From the NCBI RefSeq assembly GCF_052115025.1, contig NZ_JBFRFW010000012.1, forward strand, positions 124,001 through 188,000: DNA of 64,000 bases, given 5' to 3'. Positions 33,753-43,691 of this stretch are shown here, one piece after another; position 1 is the first letter of the stretch; the number at the start of each line of letters is the position of its first letter. The DNA is from Bradyrhizobium_A sp052115025 (GTDB taxonomy: Bacteria > Pseudomonadota > Alphaproteobacteria > Rhizobiales > Xanthobacteraceae). The translations under genes were made by a program, and so were the position numbers. Under the pieces are notes generated by a model, which was given only the letters and a program-made list of their open reading frames with translations, did no database searches and was not told where the DNA came from.

Positions 33753-33937
33753 GACGTTCGATGTCGCTGGATAGGCCGCGGTCGCGGCGGCGGGGCGAAG
33801 GAGTTGCGCGAGGGCAATCAGGGCCGGCGCGAGGTCACGACGGGTCAACAATGCACGGGCGGGCGGCATCAACGATCGTAGCCTCCGATCAACTCCGGGC
33901 ACGATGGTGGCGTCGCCAGCGCGGGCTGTAAAATATC

Positions 33938-34870
33938 TTATTCGGTCGCCAGTGAGACGGTGCGCGTCTCAGCGGCGGCGACCTGCCTGACGGTGGCGAG
34001 GAACGCAGTGCGCACCGGGGAGGCGCGCGAGCCGGTCCAGCCGGCGACGAGATCGACATGGGTCATGCTGCTGGGCGCATCGACCGCAAGCGGGCGGAAC
34101 GTGACGCCGTCGCGGCGCCCGCGCATCAGCGCACTGGGCACCAGCGCGACACCGAGCCCGCCGGCCACGAGGCCGACAATGGTCGGCATCTGCCGCGCCT
34201 CCTGCACGATGCGCGGCGAGAACCCGGCGAGGCGGCACAGGCCGATGATCTGGTCGTAAAAACCCGCGCCCTTGTCGCGCGGCGAAAACACAAAACCCTC
34301 GCCGGCAAGGCGCTGCAGCGGCACCGTACGCAGCCGCGCCAGCGGATGATCGTCGGGCAGCGCCACCACGATCGGCTCCTGCGCGACGCGCTCGAACGAA
34401 AGACCGGGCGTCGGCACACCCGGCCAGCGCATCAGCCCGAGATCGGCCGTGCCGTCGCGCAGCGCCTCGACCTGCTCGAAGCTGGTCGCCTCCTGCAGCG
34501 CGAGCTCGACGTCCGGATAAGTCTCGCGGAACGCGCGCAGCACGCCGGGCAGGAGGTCGTAGGCGGCGGATTCGAGGAAGGTCACCGCAAGCCGCCCGGC
34601 GACGCCAGCCGCGACGCGGCGGGCGTGGTCGGCGCCGTCGGTGAGCTGCGCCAGCGTACGCCGCGCGGTATCGAGAAAGGCGACACCAGCCGGCGTCAGC
34701 GTGACGGCGCGGCGGCTGCGCGTGAACAGCGGCACGCGCAGTTCCTTCTCCAGCCGCCGGATCGCCTGGCTGAGCGGCGGCTGCGCCATGTTCAGGCGCT
34801 GGGCCGCACGGTGAAAATGCAGTTCCTCGGCGACCGCGATGAACTGGCGAAGCAGGCGGGTTTCGATCAT
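33938..34870 (-). CDS. LysR-family regulator
   Basis: Regulator of 310 aa. N-terminal winged helix (1-60: FIAVAEELHFHRAAQRLNMAQPPLSQAIRRLEKELRVPLF) and a periplasmic-binding-like effector domain (90-300). The ATG at 34870 is 14 bp from a dispersed repeat. It faces the same way as the downstream NIPSNAP gene and the upstream SnoaL-like gene, so no clear divergent target is visible. Confidence 0.93.
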   Translation of the reverse strand: MIETRLLRQFIAVAEELHFHRAAQRLNMAQPPLSQAIRRLEKELRVPLFTRSRRAVTLTPAGVAFLDTARRTLAQLTDGADHARRVAAGVAGRLAVTFLESAAYDLLPGVLRAFRETYPDVELALQEATSFEQVEALRDGTADLGLMRWPGVPTPGLSFERVAQEPIVVALPDDHPLARLRTVPLQRLAGEGFVFSPRDKGAGFYDQIIGLCRLAGFSPRIVQEARQMPTIVGLVAGGLGVALVPSALMRGRRDGVTFRPLAVDAPSSMTHVDLVAGWTGSRASPVRTAFLATVRQVAAAETRTVSLATE

Positions 34871-34883
34871 CACCTGCAATACT

Positions 34884-34940
34884 AGAGCGTTTTCGAGCGA
34901 AGTGGATACCGGTTGGCGTGACGAAAACGCGTCAAAACAA
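34884..34940. repeat. Dispersed AGAGCATTTTCGAGCG intergenic repeat, copy 3
   Basis: AGAGCGTTTTCGAGCGAAGT, ACCGGTTGGCGTGA and AAAACGCGTCAAAACAA; shares the left end and the ACCGGTT.GCGTGA block with copies at 13701 and 20971 but lacks the CATGCCCCGGA middle. It lies in the 5' leader of the lysR gene. Confidence 0.75.
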
Positions 34941-35043
34941 AAATGAGAGCACGTTCGCGTTTCAAAAGCGAACGCGCTCCAGGGCGCGCCCCGGCCAGTA
35001 AATCCAGTGCCGGCCGGTTTCGACGGCGACGGCCGGTGACGGC

Positions 35044-35502
35044 TCAGAACATGGTGTTGGCGTTCGCCGCCGTCTCCGGCACGTCCTGGCGCACGTCCCA
35101 GTGCTCGACGATCTTGCCGTTGTCGAGGCGGAAGATGTCGACGATGGCGGCGCCGCGCGTGCCCGGCTCGCGCACCGCATGCACATGCAGGATGACATAG
35201 TCGCCGTCGGCGAACACCCGCTTGATCTCGCTGTGCGAGTTCGGGAACTTGGTGCGCAGCATCTCGATGAAGGCCTTGAAGCCGGCGATGCCGTCCGGCG
35301 CGGTCGGATTGTGCTGGACGTACTGCGCGCCGAAATAGGCTGCCGCGGCGTCGAAGTCCTTCTGGTTCAGCCCCTTCTCGTAGAACGCCACCACGGCCTT
35401 CTTGTTGGCCTCGAGCTGCGCCGCATCCGCCGCGCGCGCCGGCAAGGCCTGGCCGGCGAGCGCGACAAGCGCCGCCGCGCCGATGATCAAGCGTCGTGTC
35501 AT
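35044..35502 (-). CDS. Exported SnoaL-like protein
   Basis: Protein of 152 aa with a signal peptide (LIIGAAALVALAGQALPARA, cleaved near residue 25). The SnoaL/NTF2-like fold shows VVAFYEKGLNQKDFDAAAAYF, QYVQHNPTAPDGIAGFKAFI and HVHAVREPG, then IVDIFRLDNGKIVEHWDVRQ, the pattern of the steroid isomerase/polyketide cyclase subgroup in which Asp and His line the pocket. GGGGGAGA precedes the ATG. Confidence 0.85.
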   Translation of the reverse strand: MTRRLIIGAAALVALAGQALPARAADAAQLEANKKAVVAFYEKGLNQKDFDAAAAYFGAQYVQHNPTAPDGIAGFKAFIEMLRTKFPNSHSEIKRVFADGDYVILHVHAVREPGTRGAAIVDIFRLDNGKIVEHWDVRQDVPETAANANTMF

Positions 35503-35827
35503 GATGATCTCCCCCAGATGGTTGCAGGTGAATGCGGCTGGTGAAAGCGGCGTCGCGCTGCCCACCTGTGATGTCCGAGCCATCACGGCAACACAACCGG
35601 CCTGCTCACGAAGTTGTTGCTTGCGACGCCGCCCCGTCGACGTCAAGACAGGGCGGAGAGACCAAGTAAGCGCCGGGTAATCGCGTTTTCCAATCGCGCG
35701 TCGCCGTTTGCGACGCGGCGTCGTCGTTCGTGGCATTGCCTGGTCGTTTGCGACAATGCGCGGCCTTGTGATCGCGGCGCATGCGGGCCAGAGCAGGCGC
35801 CGTTGCCGCCATCGGAGCATCAGGATC
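35503..35827. other. Divergent intergenic region
   Basis: 325 bp without a convincing gene, between the divergent SnoaL-like and DUF6894 genes. The word CGTTTGCGAC occurs twice (about 35706 and 35748). Presumably holds two promoters; no clear operator seen. Confidence 0.4.
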
Positions 35828-36085
35828 ATGCCGAAGTTCTTCTTCAACACCCGCGTCGGCGACGACCTCGTGCGCGATCCGGACGGCATCGTGCTGCGCG
35901 ACGCCGACCAGGTCTGGGAGGTGGCGCGCACCACCATCCGTGAGCTGTTGCGCGGCGAGGGCCAGCCGCGCCACCTGCTCGCCGCCTCGCTCGAGGTCAC
36001 CGACCGCGACGGGCAGGTGGTGCTGGAATTTCCGTTCTCCGAAGCCCTGTTCGATCCCTCGGCGGAAGACACCGTGAAGCACTGA
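35828..36085 (+). CDS. DUF6894 family protein
   Basis: Small soluble protein (85 aa) of a family abundant in Bradyrhizobiaceae and Methylobacteria: MPKFFFNTRVGDDLVRDPDG, DADQVWEVARTTIRELL and the C-terminal EVTDRDGQVVLEFPFSEAL. Function unknown. AGGATC lies just before the ATG at 35828. Confidence 0.8.
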   Translation: MPKFFFNTRVGDDLVRDPDGIVLRDADQVWEVARTTIRELLRGEGQPRHLLAASLEVTDRDGQVVLEFPFSEALFDPSAEDTVKH

Positions 36086-36422
36086 CCGCCGCTGCCGCCG
36101 CAATCTTTTATTCACCATGTTATCGAACGGGGGCCGATGGCCGCCCGGCGCCAACCGTTCATCACGGCCAGCACAACCGCCTCTCCTGGCCACACCGATG
36201 CCGCATGCAGTGCCCCGCTCCGAACGCCTCGGAGAAAATTTTCCTTCAATGAAGATGACCGGTGGCCGAATGCCGCTACAAAGCCGCCCCGGGCTGGCAC
36301 ACCAGTCCGCGAGTGGCGGCCACCCCTGCAACCTGCAGCTGATGAGCGGCTTGAAAAACGCCACCGAGTTGTGCTTGGTGCGTTGGCTCAACGCCCCCGC
36401 TTCCGCTGACCGTCGAGGCATC
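36086..36422. other. Gene-free stretch before the MFS gene
   Basis: 337 bp. A frame in phase with the MFS gene extends back to 36117 but its translation is not protein-like and there is a better start at 36423. No hairpin or operator noted. Confidence 0.4.
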
Positions 36423-37625
36423 ATGCTCCGAACGCGCTGGATTATGCTCGCCGTGCTGTTCATCGCGCGCACGGCGATGGCCCTGCAATTCCAAACGGTC
36501 GGCTCCAGCGCACCGTTGCTGGTCGGTCAGCTCGGCCTGTCCTATGCCGACATCGGCACGCTGATCGGGCTCTATCTCCTGCCCGGCGTCGTCATCGCCC
36601 TGCCCGGCGGCCTGCTCGGCCAGCGCTTCGGCATCAATGTCGTGCTCGGCGGCCTCGTGCTGATGGTGATCGGCGGCGTCATCACCGGCTTTGCCACCAC
36701 GCTCGGCATGCTGTCGCTCGGCCGCCTCGTCAGCGGCACCGGCGCGGTGCTGCTCAACGTGCTGCTGACCAAGCTGCTGGCCGACTGGTTCACCGACCGC
36801 AGCGTCACCGCGGCGCTGGCGATCCTGGTGACGAGCTGGCCGCTCGGCATCGGCGCCGGCCTTGCCGGCGGTCACGCCGTCGCCGGCACGTTCGGCTGGC
36901 CGACGCTGATGATGGCCGGCGCGGCATTCTCGCTCGCCAGCCTTTTGCTGCTGGTCGCGGTCTATCGCACGCCACCCGGCGCATCCGCCGGGCGCGCGCC
37001 GACGCTGCTGCCGCGGCTCAGCGCCTATGAGATCACCATGTCGCTGGTCGCCGGCGCGATCTGGGCGGTCTACAATGTCGGCTTCATCGTGCTGATCAGC
37101 TTCGCGCCGGAATTTTTCGTCGCGCGCGGCTATTCGCTGGCGCAGGCGAGCGGCCTCGTCAGCCTGCTGGGCTGGTTCCTGGTGCCGATGATCGTGGTCG
37201 GCGGCCTGCTCACCGCCCGCACCGGCCGCCCCAACCTCCTGATGGCCGGCGGCTTCATCATCGCCGCGATCACCGCGGCGGCGCTGCCGGTGGCCGGCCT
37301 GCCGGCACTGCTGTTCATCGTCATCGCGCTCGCGGCGGGCCTGCCGGCCGGCCCGATCATGACGCTGCCGGTCGAGGTGCTGCGGCCGGAAAACCGCGCC
37401 GCCGGCATGGGCCTCTACTTCACCTGCTACTATGGCGGCATGGCGGTGCTGCCGGCCTTCGCCGGCTCGCTGCGTGACCTCAGCGGCACCACCACCGCGC
37501 CGCTGCTGTTCGCCGCCGCCATGATGGTGATCGCGCTGGCGCTGCTGGTGATCTTCCGCGGCATGCAGCGCACCGACACAGCGGCGCTGCCGCCGGGCGC
37601 GGCCACGGAAAAGCTGAAAGGCTGA
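36423..37625 (+). CDS. MFS transporter, CynX/NarK-like
   Basis: Twelve-helix major facilitator of 400 aa. The motif A region after helix 2 reads GGLLGQRFGINVVLGG; helix 4-5 shows GRLVSGTGAVLLNVLLTKLLADWF and the second half GLLTARTGRPNLLMAGG. Closest in feel to cyanate/2-nitroimidazole (CynX) and nitrate-type transporters. No adjacent catabolic gene indicates a substrate. Confidence 0.87.
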   Translation: MLRTRWIMLAVLFIARTAMALQFQTVGSSAPLLVGQLGLSYADIGTLIGLYLLPGVVIALPGGLLGQRFGINVVLGGLVLMVIGGVITGFATTLGMLSLGRLVSGTGAVLLNVLLTKLLADWFTDRSVTAALAILVTSWPLGIGAGLAGGHAVAGTFGWPTLMMAGAAFSLASLLLLVAVYRTPPGASAGRAPTLLPRLSAYEITMSLVAGAIWAVYNVGFIVLISFAPEFFVARGYSLAQASGLVSLLGWFLVPMIVVGGLLTARTGRPNLLMAGGFIIAAITAAALPVAGLPALLFIVIALAAGLPAGPIMTLPVEVLRPENRAAGMGLYFTCYYGGMAVLPAFAGSLRDLSGTTTAPLLFAAAMMVIALALLVIFRGMQRTDTAALPPGAATEKLKG

Positions 37626-37688
37626 TCGACTGCAAGGCCGATCGCGGCGGTCCGCGGTCAGGCCGCGCGACCGCCGCGGAACATCGCG

Positions 37689-38111
37689 TTACGGGCAGGG
37701 ATGCCGACGGCCGTCGTGGCCGAGATAGGTGCCGCTCGCCGGATCGTAGGAGCGGAAGCGGCGGATGCAGTACTCCTCGTCGCCGCCCGGCGGCGGCGCA
37801 CCGTAATAGGCCGGCCCCGGCGCGTAATAGCCGGGCGGATAGCCATATGGCCCATAGCCGTAGCCATAACCGTAAGGCGCGGCGAGCGCGCCGCCGATCA
37901 GCGCTCCGGCAATGATGCCGCCGGCGACCGGCCCGCCCCATCCCCAGCCGCGACCGCGCCAGTACACGTTCTCCACAAGACCGGAGGCCACGGCCTTCTG
38001 CGGTGGCTGACCAATCATCGGCGCCGCCGACGCCTGGCCGAGCGGCATCGCCAGACTTGCCGTCACCGCCAATGCGGCAGCGAGATGCCCCGACCGGATC
38101 CACATGTTCAT
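37689..38111 (-). CDS. BA14K-family exported protein
   Basis: Protein of 140 aa with a signal peptide, a Gly/Tyr/Pro-rich middle (about 50-108, many GYGYG and YYAPG units) and the BA14K C-terminal signature CIRRFRSYDPASGTYLGHDG. BA14K of Brucella is immunoreactive and lectin-like; in other rhizobia the role is unknown. Confidence 0.88.
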   Translation of the reverse strand: MNMWIRSGHLAAALAVTASLAMPLGQASAAPMIGQPPQKAVASGLVENVYWRGRGWGWGGPVAGGIIAGALIGGALAAPYGYGYGYGPYGYPPGYYAPGPAYYGAPPPGGDEEYCIRRFRSYDPASGTYLGHDGRRHPCP

Positions 38112-38299
38112 ACGCGTTGCTCCATGGCTGTCCGCCCCCCAACGGCAAGGGTAGCCAAATCGGCAGAGCCTGTCAGATCAACTTTTACCCGGTGATGCCG
38201 CCATCATCTTCGCATGATGTCCACTGGCGACGTGGATGATGCGACCGCATCGTCCCGTTAGCGCCAGCCGTCGCGGATCGCCACGGTACGCCGTCGGCG

Positions 38300-38773
38300 T
38301 CATGGCACCGGTATTTTGGTCCGGCGCGTCCTCAGCAGGATACGCGGGCCGGCACCTTCCTCAGCAAGGCGGTCGTTCGGATTGCGTAAGGGACAGTCCT
38401 TCAGCGACAGGCAGCCGCAACCGATGCAGCCGTTGAGCTGGTCGCGCAGCTGGGTCAGCGCCTCGATGCGGGCGGCGAGCGTCGCGGCCCAGTCCTTCAT
38501 CGCCCGCGACCAGTCGCGCGCGCTCGGCATGCGGTCTGCCGGGATCGCGGCGAACGCCTGTTTGACGTCGGCGAGCGGAATGCCGGCACGCTGCGCGATG
38601 CGGATGATCGCGACGCGGCGCAGGATGCCGCGGTCATAGCGGCGCTGGTTGCCCGCCGTGCGCCGGCTCGTGATCAGGCCCTTGCTCTCATAGAAGTGCA
38701 GCGTCGACACCGCGACGCCGCTGCGCATCGCGACCTCGCCGACCGACAATTCGCGCGCCGGCTTTTTGGCCAT
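38300..38773 (-). CDS. soxR: Redox-sensing MerR-family activator SoxR
   Basis: Regulator of 157 aa. MerR-type helix-turn-helix at about 10-75 (ELSVGEVAMRSGVAVSTLHFYESKGL) and the [2Fe-2S] ligands C116, C119, C121 and C127 in CIGCGCLSLKDC, the SoxR signature. SoxR is activated by redox-cycling compounds and opens promoters with a 19-bp spacer. The start is the ATG at 38773. A SoxR box lies 42 bp upstream, but its promoter geometry points the other way, toward the thr leader and ThrRS paralogue. Confidence 0.95.
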   Translation of the reverse strand: MAKKPARELSVGEVAMRSGVAVSTLHFYESKGLITSRRTAGNQRRYDRGILRRVAIIRIAQRAGIPLADVKQAFAAIPADRMPSARDWSRAMKDWAATLAARIEALTQLRDQLNGCIGCGCLSLKDCPLRNPNDRLAEEGAGPRILLRTRRTKIPVP

Positions 38774-38811
38774 GTTGTACTCGCGTTCCACGCTGCGTCT
38801 CCGGACCCAGC

Positions 38812-38842
38812 TCGACCTCAACTAATATTGAGGTTCTATATC
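38812..38842 (+). promoter_or_regulatory. SoxR box within a 19-bp-spaced promoter facing the ThrRS paralogue
   Basis: The palindrome CCTCAACTAATATTGAGG (38816-38833) matches the SoxR consensus CCTCAA-N6-TTGAGG. Around it, TCGACC (38812-38817) and TATATC (38837-38842) are spaced by exactly 19 nt on the + strand, the overlong spacer of SoxR-activated promoters such as soxS. No comparable -10 box is seen on the other strand. Confidence 0.75.
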
Positions 38843-38884
38843 TGCTGCCGGTTTGCATTGCGCAAGCGCTCGGTGCGTCCGTCG

Positions 38885-38913
38885 TTGACGGCCCGGTGTT
38901 TTGCCGCCATATA
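38885..38913 (+). promoter_or_regulatory. Sigma-70-type promoter placing the RNA start at the leader ATG
   Basis: TTGACG (38885-38890), 17-bp spacer, CATATA (38908-38913). Transcription would begin about seven bases on, at or near 38920, which is the A of the leader-peptide ATG. That would make the leader mRNA leaderless, as described for trpL of Sinorhizobium meliloti, and explains the lack of a proper ribosome site. Confidence 0.65.
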
Positions 38914-38919
38914 AAGGGC

Positions 38920-38997
38920 ATGAACAAGCTGCTTCCAGCCGCACTGACCACCACCGCGACCGCTCACGGCGGATCGCCAGCTGGTTGCGCGCGCTAA
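38920..38997 (+). CDS. Threonine-rich leader peptide of an attenuator
   Basis: Open frame of 25 codons plus TAA. Residues: MNKLLPAAL, then four Thr in five codons (ACC ACC ACC GCG ACC at 38947-38961), then AHGGSPAGCAR. It is followed 18 bp later by a perfect terminator hairpin and then by a ThrRS paralogue, the classical order of ribosome-mediated attenuation. Stalling at Thr codons when charged tRNA-Thr is scarce should favour read-through. Too short for usual gene calling; the support is its position and codon content. Confidence 0.75.
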   Translation: MNKLLPAALTTTATAHGGSPAGCAR

Positions 38998-39015
38998 GAA
39001 TAAGCGTTCTTCACC

Positions 39016-39057
39016 CAGAACAGGCCCCGCCGGCGACGGACGGGGCCTGTTCTGTTT
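39016..39057 (+). terminator. Attenuator terminator before the ThrRS paralogue
   Basis: Perfect 14-bp stem CAGAACAGGCCCCG (39016-39029) / CGGGGCCTGTTCTG (39041-39054), 11-nt loop, then TTTGTG. The U-tract is short, as often in alphaproteobacterial attenuators. A small competing hairpin (AAGAA...TTCTT, 38996-39011) sits just upstream; the exact anti-terminator could not be settled by eye. Confidence 0.78.
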
Positions 39058-39104
39058 GTGCCGATCCCCGTCCGCGCTTTTTCTCCCCACAAGGAAACAA
39101 AGCC

Positions 39105-40295
39105 ATGGACGATCTCGACCACAGACATCTCGGTGTCAAACTCAAGCTCTGGCATGTGCAGGATGATGCGCCCGGCATGGTGTTCTGGCATCCGCGCGGC
39201 CACGCGATCTACCGCGTGCTGGAGGATTATCTGCGGCGCAGGATGCGCGGCGCCGGCTATGCCGAAGTCCGCACGCCACAGCTGCTCCCGCAGGCGCTGT
39301 GGAGCCGCAGCGGTCACTGGGACAAGTTCGGCGACAACATGTTCCGGGTCGACGACGGCGATCTGGTGATGGCGCTGAAACCGATGTCGTGTCCGTGCCA
39401 TGTGCAGATCTTCAACCGGAGACTGCGCTCGTGGCGGGAACTGCCGATCCGCTATGCCGAGTTCGGCGCCTGCCACCGCAACGAGCCGTCCGGTTCGCTC
39501 CACGGCATCATGCGGACGCGCGCCTTCGAGCAGGACGACGCCCATGTGTTCTGCCGTGAACAGGATGTCGCGGGCGAAGTCGCAGGCTTCATCGCCCTGC
39601 TGGACGAGGTCTACCGCGATCTCGGCTTTTCCGAATACGACGTGGCGCTGGCGACGCGGCCGGCCGTGCGCGCCGGCGACGACGCCGCATGGGACCGGGC
39701 GGAGATGCAGCTCGGCGATGCCGCGCGGCAATGCGGCCTCGCGCCTCAGATCAATCCCGGCGAAGGCGCGTTCTACGGACCGAAGCTGGAATTCGCGCTG
39801 CGCGACCGGCTGGGACGATCCTGGCAATGCGGCACGGTGCAGCTCGACAGCGTGCTGCCGGAGCGGCTCGGCGCGTCCTATGTCGCGGCTGACGGCAGCC
39901 GCGCGATCCCGCTGATGATCCATCACGCCATCTTCGGATCGCTCGGTCGCATGATCGCAATCCTGCTCGAGCACCATGGCGGCGTGCTGCCGTTCTGGCT
40001 GTCGCCGGACCAGGTCGCGGTTGCGCCGATCTCGCAGGATCACGCCGGCTACGCTGCGGACGTTGTCGCCGCGTTCGAGAACGCGGGACTGCGCGCCATC
40101 GCCTATGACGGCGCCGACACCCTGTCGCGGCGCATCGTCGAGGCGCGGGACATGGCAGTGCCGGTGATGGCGATCATCGGCGCGCGCGAGATGAAGAACG
40201 GCCGGGTGACCCTGCGCGAGCGCGACGGCGCGCAGGCCGACGTCCCCCTGGCTGAGGCGGTGGCGCGGCTGAAGGAGAGAACGCGGCACGGCTAG
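39105..40295 (+). CDS. thrS: Short threonyl-tRNA synthetase paralogue lacking TGS and editing domains
   Basis: Class II synthetase of 396 aa; full ThrRS has about 640. The protein starts at DHRHLG, which aligns with the beginning of the catalytic core (about residue 242 of E. coli ThrRS), so the N-terminal TGS and the N2 editing domain are absent. The catalytic core is intact: zinc ligands C96 (KPMSCPCH), H147 (QDDAHVFC) and H273 (MIHHAIFGSL), motif 2 in CHRNEPSGSLHGIMRTRAFEQDDAH, motif 3 arginine in GSLGRM. An anticodon-binding domain (about 295-390) is present. AAGGAAA precedes the ATG. Preceded by a Thr leader/terminator and a SoxR-type promoter. Likely a stress- or inhibitor-induced duplicate; it could also aminoacylate a non-tRNA carrier, though the anticodon domain argues for tRNA. 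Confidence 0.9.
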   Translation: MDDLDHRHLGVKLKLWHVQDDAPGMVFWHPRGHAIYRVLEDYLRRRMRGAGYAEVRTPQLLPQALWSRSGHWDKFGDNMFRVDDGDLVMALKPMSCPCHVQIFNRRLRSWRELPIRYAEFGACHRNEPSGSLHGIMRTRAFEQDDAHVFCREQDVAGEVAGFIALLDEVYRDLGFSEYDVALATRPAVRAGDDAAWDRAEMQLGDAARQCGLAPQINPGEGAFYGPKLEFALRDRLGRSWQCGTVQLDSVLPERLGASYVAADGSRAIPLMIHHAIFGSLGRMIAILLEHHGGVLPFWLSPDQVAVAPISQDHAGYAADVVAAFENAGLRAIAYDGADTLSRRIVEARDMAVPVMAIIGAREMKNGRVTLRERDGAQADVPLAEAVARLKERTRHG

Positions 40296-40377
40296 ATGCC
40301 GTGCCGGCAACTGTCTGCGAACGATAGACCCGGGTTCTATAGCTCACGTTTTCCGGCATTCTTGAGCGATAGGATCC

Positions 40378-41055
40378 CTACCCGTCGAACCCGACGAACA
40401 CCGTGGCTTCCTCGACCGACTTGCGCTCGGACACGACCGCATTGGCCGGGAAGGTTTCGTCCGGCCAGCCCAGCGCGATGCTCTTCATGATGACCTGGTC
40501 GTCGGCGATGCCGGCATGCTCGCGCACCACCGGCGACTGCATGATGCCCTGGCTGTTGATCACGGCGCCGAGGCCGCGCGACCACGCGGCATTGACAAGA
40601 GCAGTCGCCACCGCGCCGCAGTCGAACGGCGTATCGTCGCTGCCGTCCAGCACACGATCATACGTCACGATGATGCACACCGGCGCGTCGAACTGGCGGA
40701 AGCCGCGCAGCACCCAGTCCTGCCGCATCTCCTTGTCGTCGCGCGCGATCCCCATCGCGGAGAACAGCTGCTTGGCGACGCCGACCTGGCGGTCGCGGTG
40801 CTGGCCGGTGAAGGCCTGCCCGGTGCGGAACTCGCGCGACTGCGGAATGCCTGCCACCATGCGCTCGGTGTTGCCGGCGCGAATGCGGTCGAGCGGCTCA
40901 CCGGTGACGACGTAGAAGTTCCAGGGCTGGGTGTTCATCGACGACGGCGCACGCATCGCCAGGGTGATGATTTCCTCGATCAGGGCCCTCGGCACCGGAT
41001 CCGGCTTGTAGCCACGGATGCTGCGGCGGCCGAGAATCACGTCGTCAAATTGCAT
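40378..41055 (-). CDS. Nitroreductase-family FMN oxidoreductase
   Basis: Flavoprotein of 225 aa. FMN-binding regions are RRSIRGYKPDPVP (residues 11-23) and APSSMNTQPWNFYVV, with AALVNAAWSRGLGAVINSQG and IALGWPDE near the C-terminus. Family members reduce nitroaromatics, quinones or act as enoate-type reductases using NAD(P)H. The start is the ATG at 41055 with GAGGAA upstream. Convergent with the ThrRS paralogue. Confidence 0.9.
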   Translation of the reverse strand: MQFDDVILGRRSIRGYKPDPVPRALIEEIITLAMRAPSSMNTQPWNFYVVTGEPLDRIRAGNTERMVAGIPQSREFRTGQAFTGQHRDRQVGVAKQLFSAMGIARDDKEMRQDWVLRGFRQFDAPVCIIVTYDRVLDGSDDTPFDCGAVATALVNAAWSRGLGAVINSQGIMQSPVVREHAGIADDQVIMKSIALGWPDETFPANAVVSERKSVEEATVFVGFDG

Positions 41056-41429
41056 AGGCTTGAAATTCCTCACTGAGACCTGAAGCTCGCCCGATATTTG
41101 CGGCGGACGAGGCTGCGCGCAAGACGGGATATTCCGCTCGGCAGACGGCCTGCCGGAATCTGTTCTGCCTGTCGGCGCGGCGGCCATGGCAGGCGCAAAG
41201 GGCGATCGCTATGTGTCTTTTTGGGGGTGACCCGCTGTATATAGTAGGTTGAGGTGGATCGCACCGACCTCCCGTGGACGCCATGCGCTGGAGGGCATGG
41301 CGCTTCCGCCGCCATTGCCGTAAAGGATCGCCATCCAGCCGCCACGTGCGGCTCTCCGTGTTCCGGGCTCGCAGCCTCAGGTCCCCCCGGCACGACGTTT
41401 CCGGCCTGAACCAGTCAAGGTTTCTCCTC
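41056..41429. other. Long leader region of the DEAD-box gene
   Basis: 374 bp between divergent nitroreductase and helicase genes. A -10-like TATATAGT occurs at about 41237-41245, which would give a 5' untranslated leader near 180 nt, a length common in cold-shock helicase mRNAs. Upstream in-frame codons of the helicase exist from 41274 but do not look like protein. Confidence 0.4.
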
Positions 41430-43655
<2,226 letters not shown>

Positions 43656-43667
43656 GTGTCACCACGC

Positions 43668-43691
43668 CATCAGGCGCACGGGCGCCTGATG
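43668..43691 (+). terminator. Hairpin after the helicase gene
   Basis: Perfect 10-bp stem CATCAGGCGC / GCGCCTGATG with a 4-nt loop, 13 bp after the stop codon. There is no T-run, so it may be a 3'-end stabiliser or a Rho-aided terminator. Confidence 0.55.

Noticed and set aside
38901..39104. In-phase upstream extension of the ThrRS paralogue
   Set aside because: It would translate through the leader peptide and terminator hairpin; the ATG at 39105 has a Shine-Dalgarno sequence and matches the start of the catalytic core.
40284..40306. Hairpin CGGCACGGC/GCCGTGCCG at the end of the ThrRS paralogue
   Set aside because: Stable 9-bp stem over the stop codon but no T-tract; terminator role not supported.
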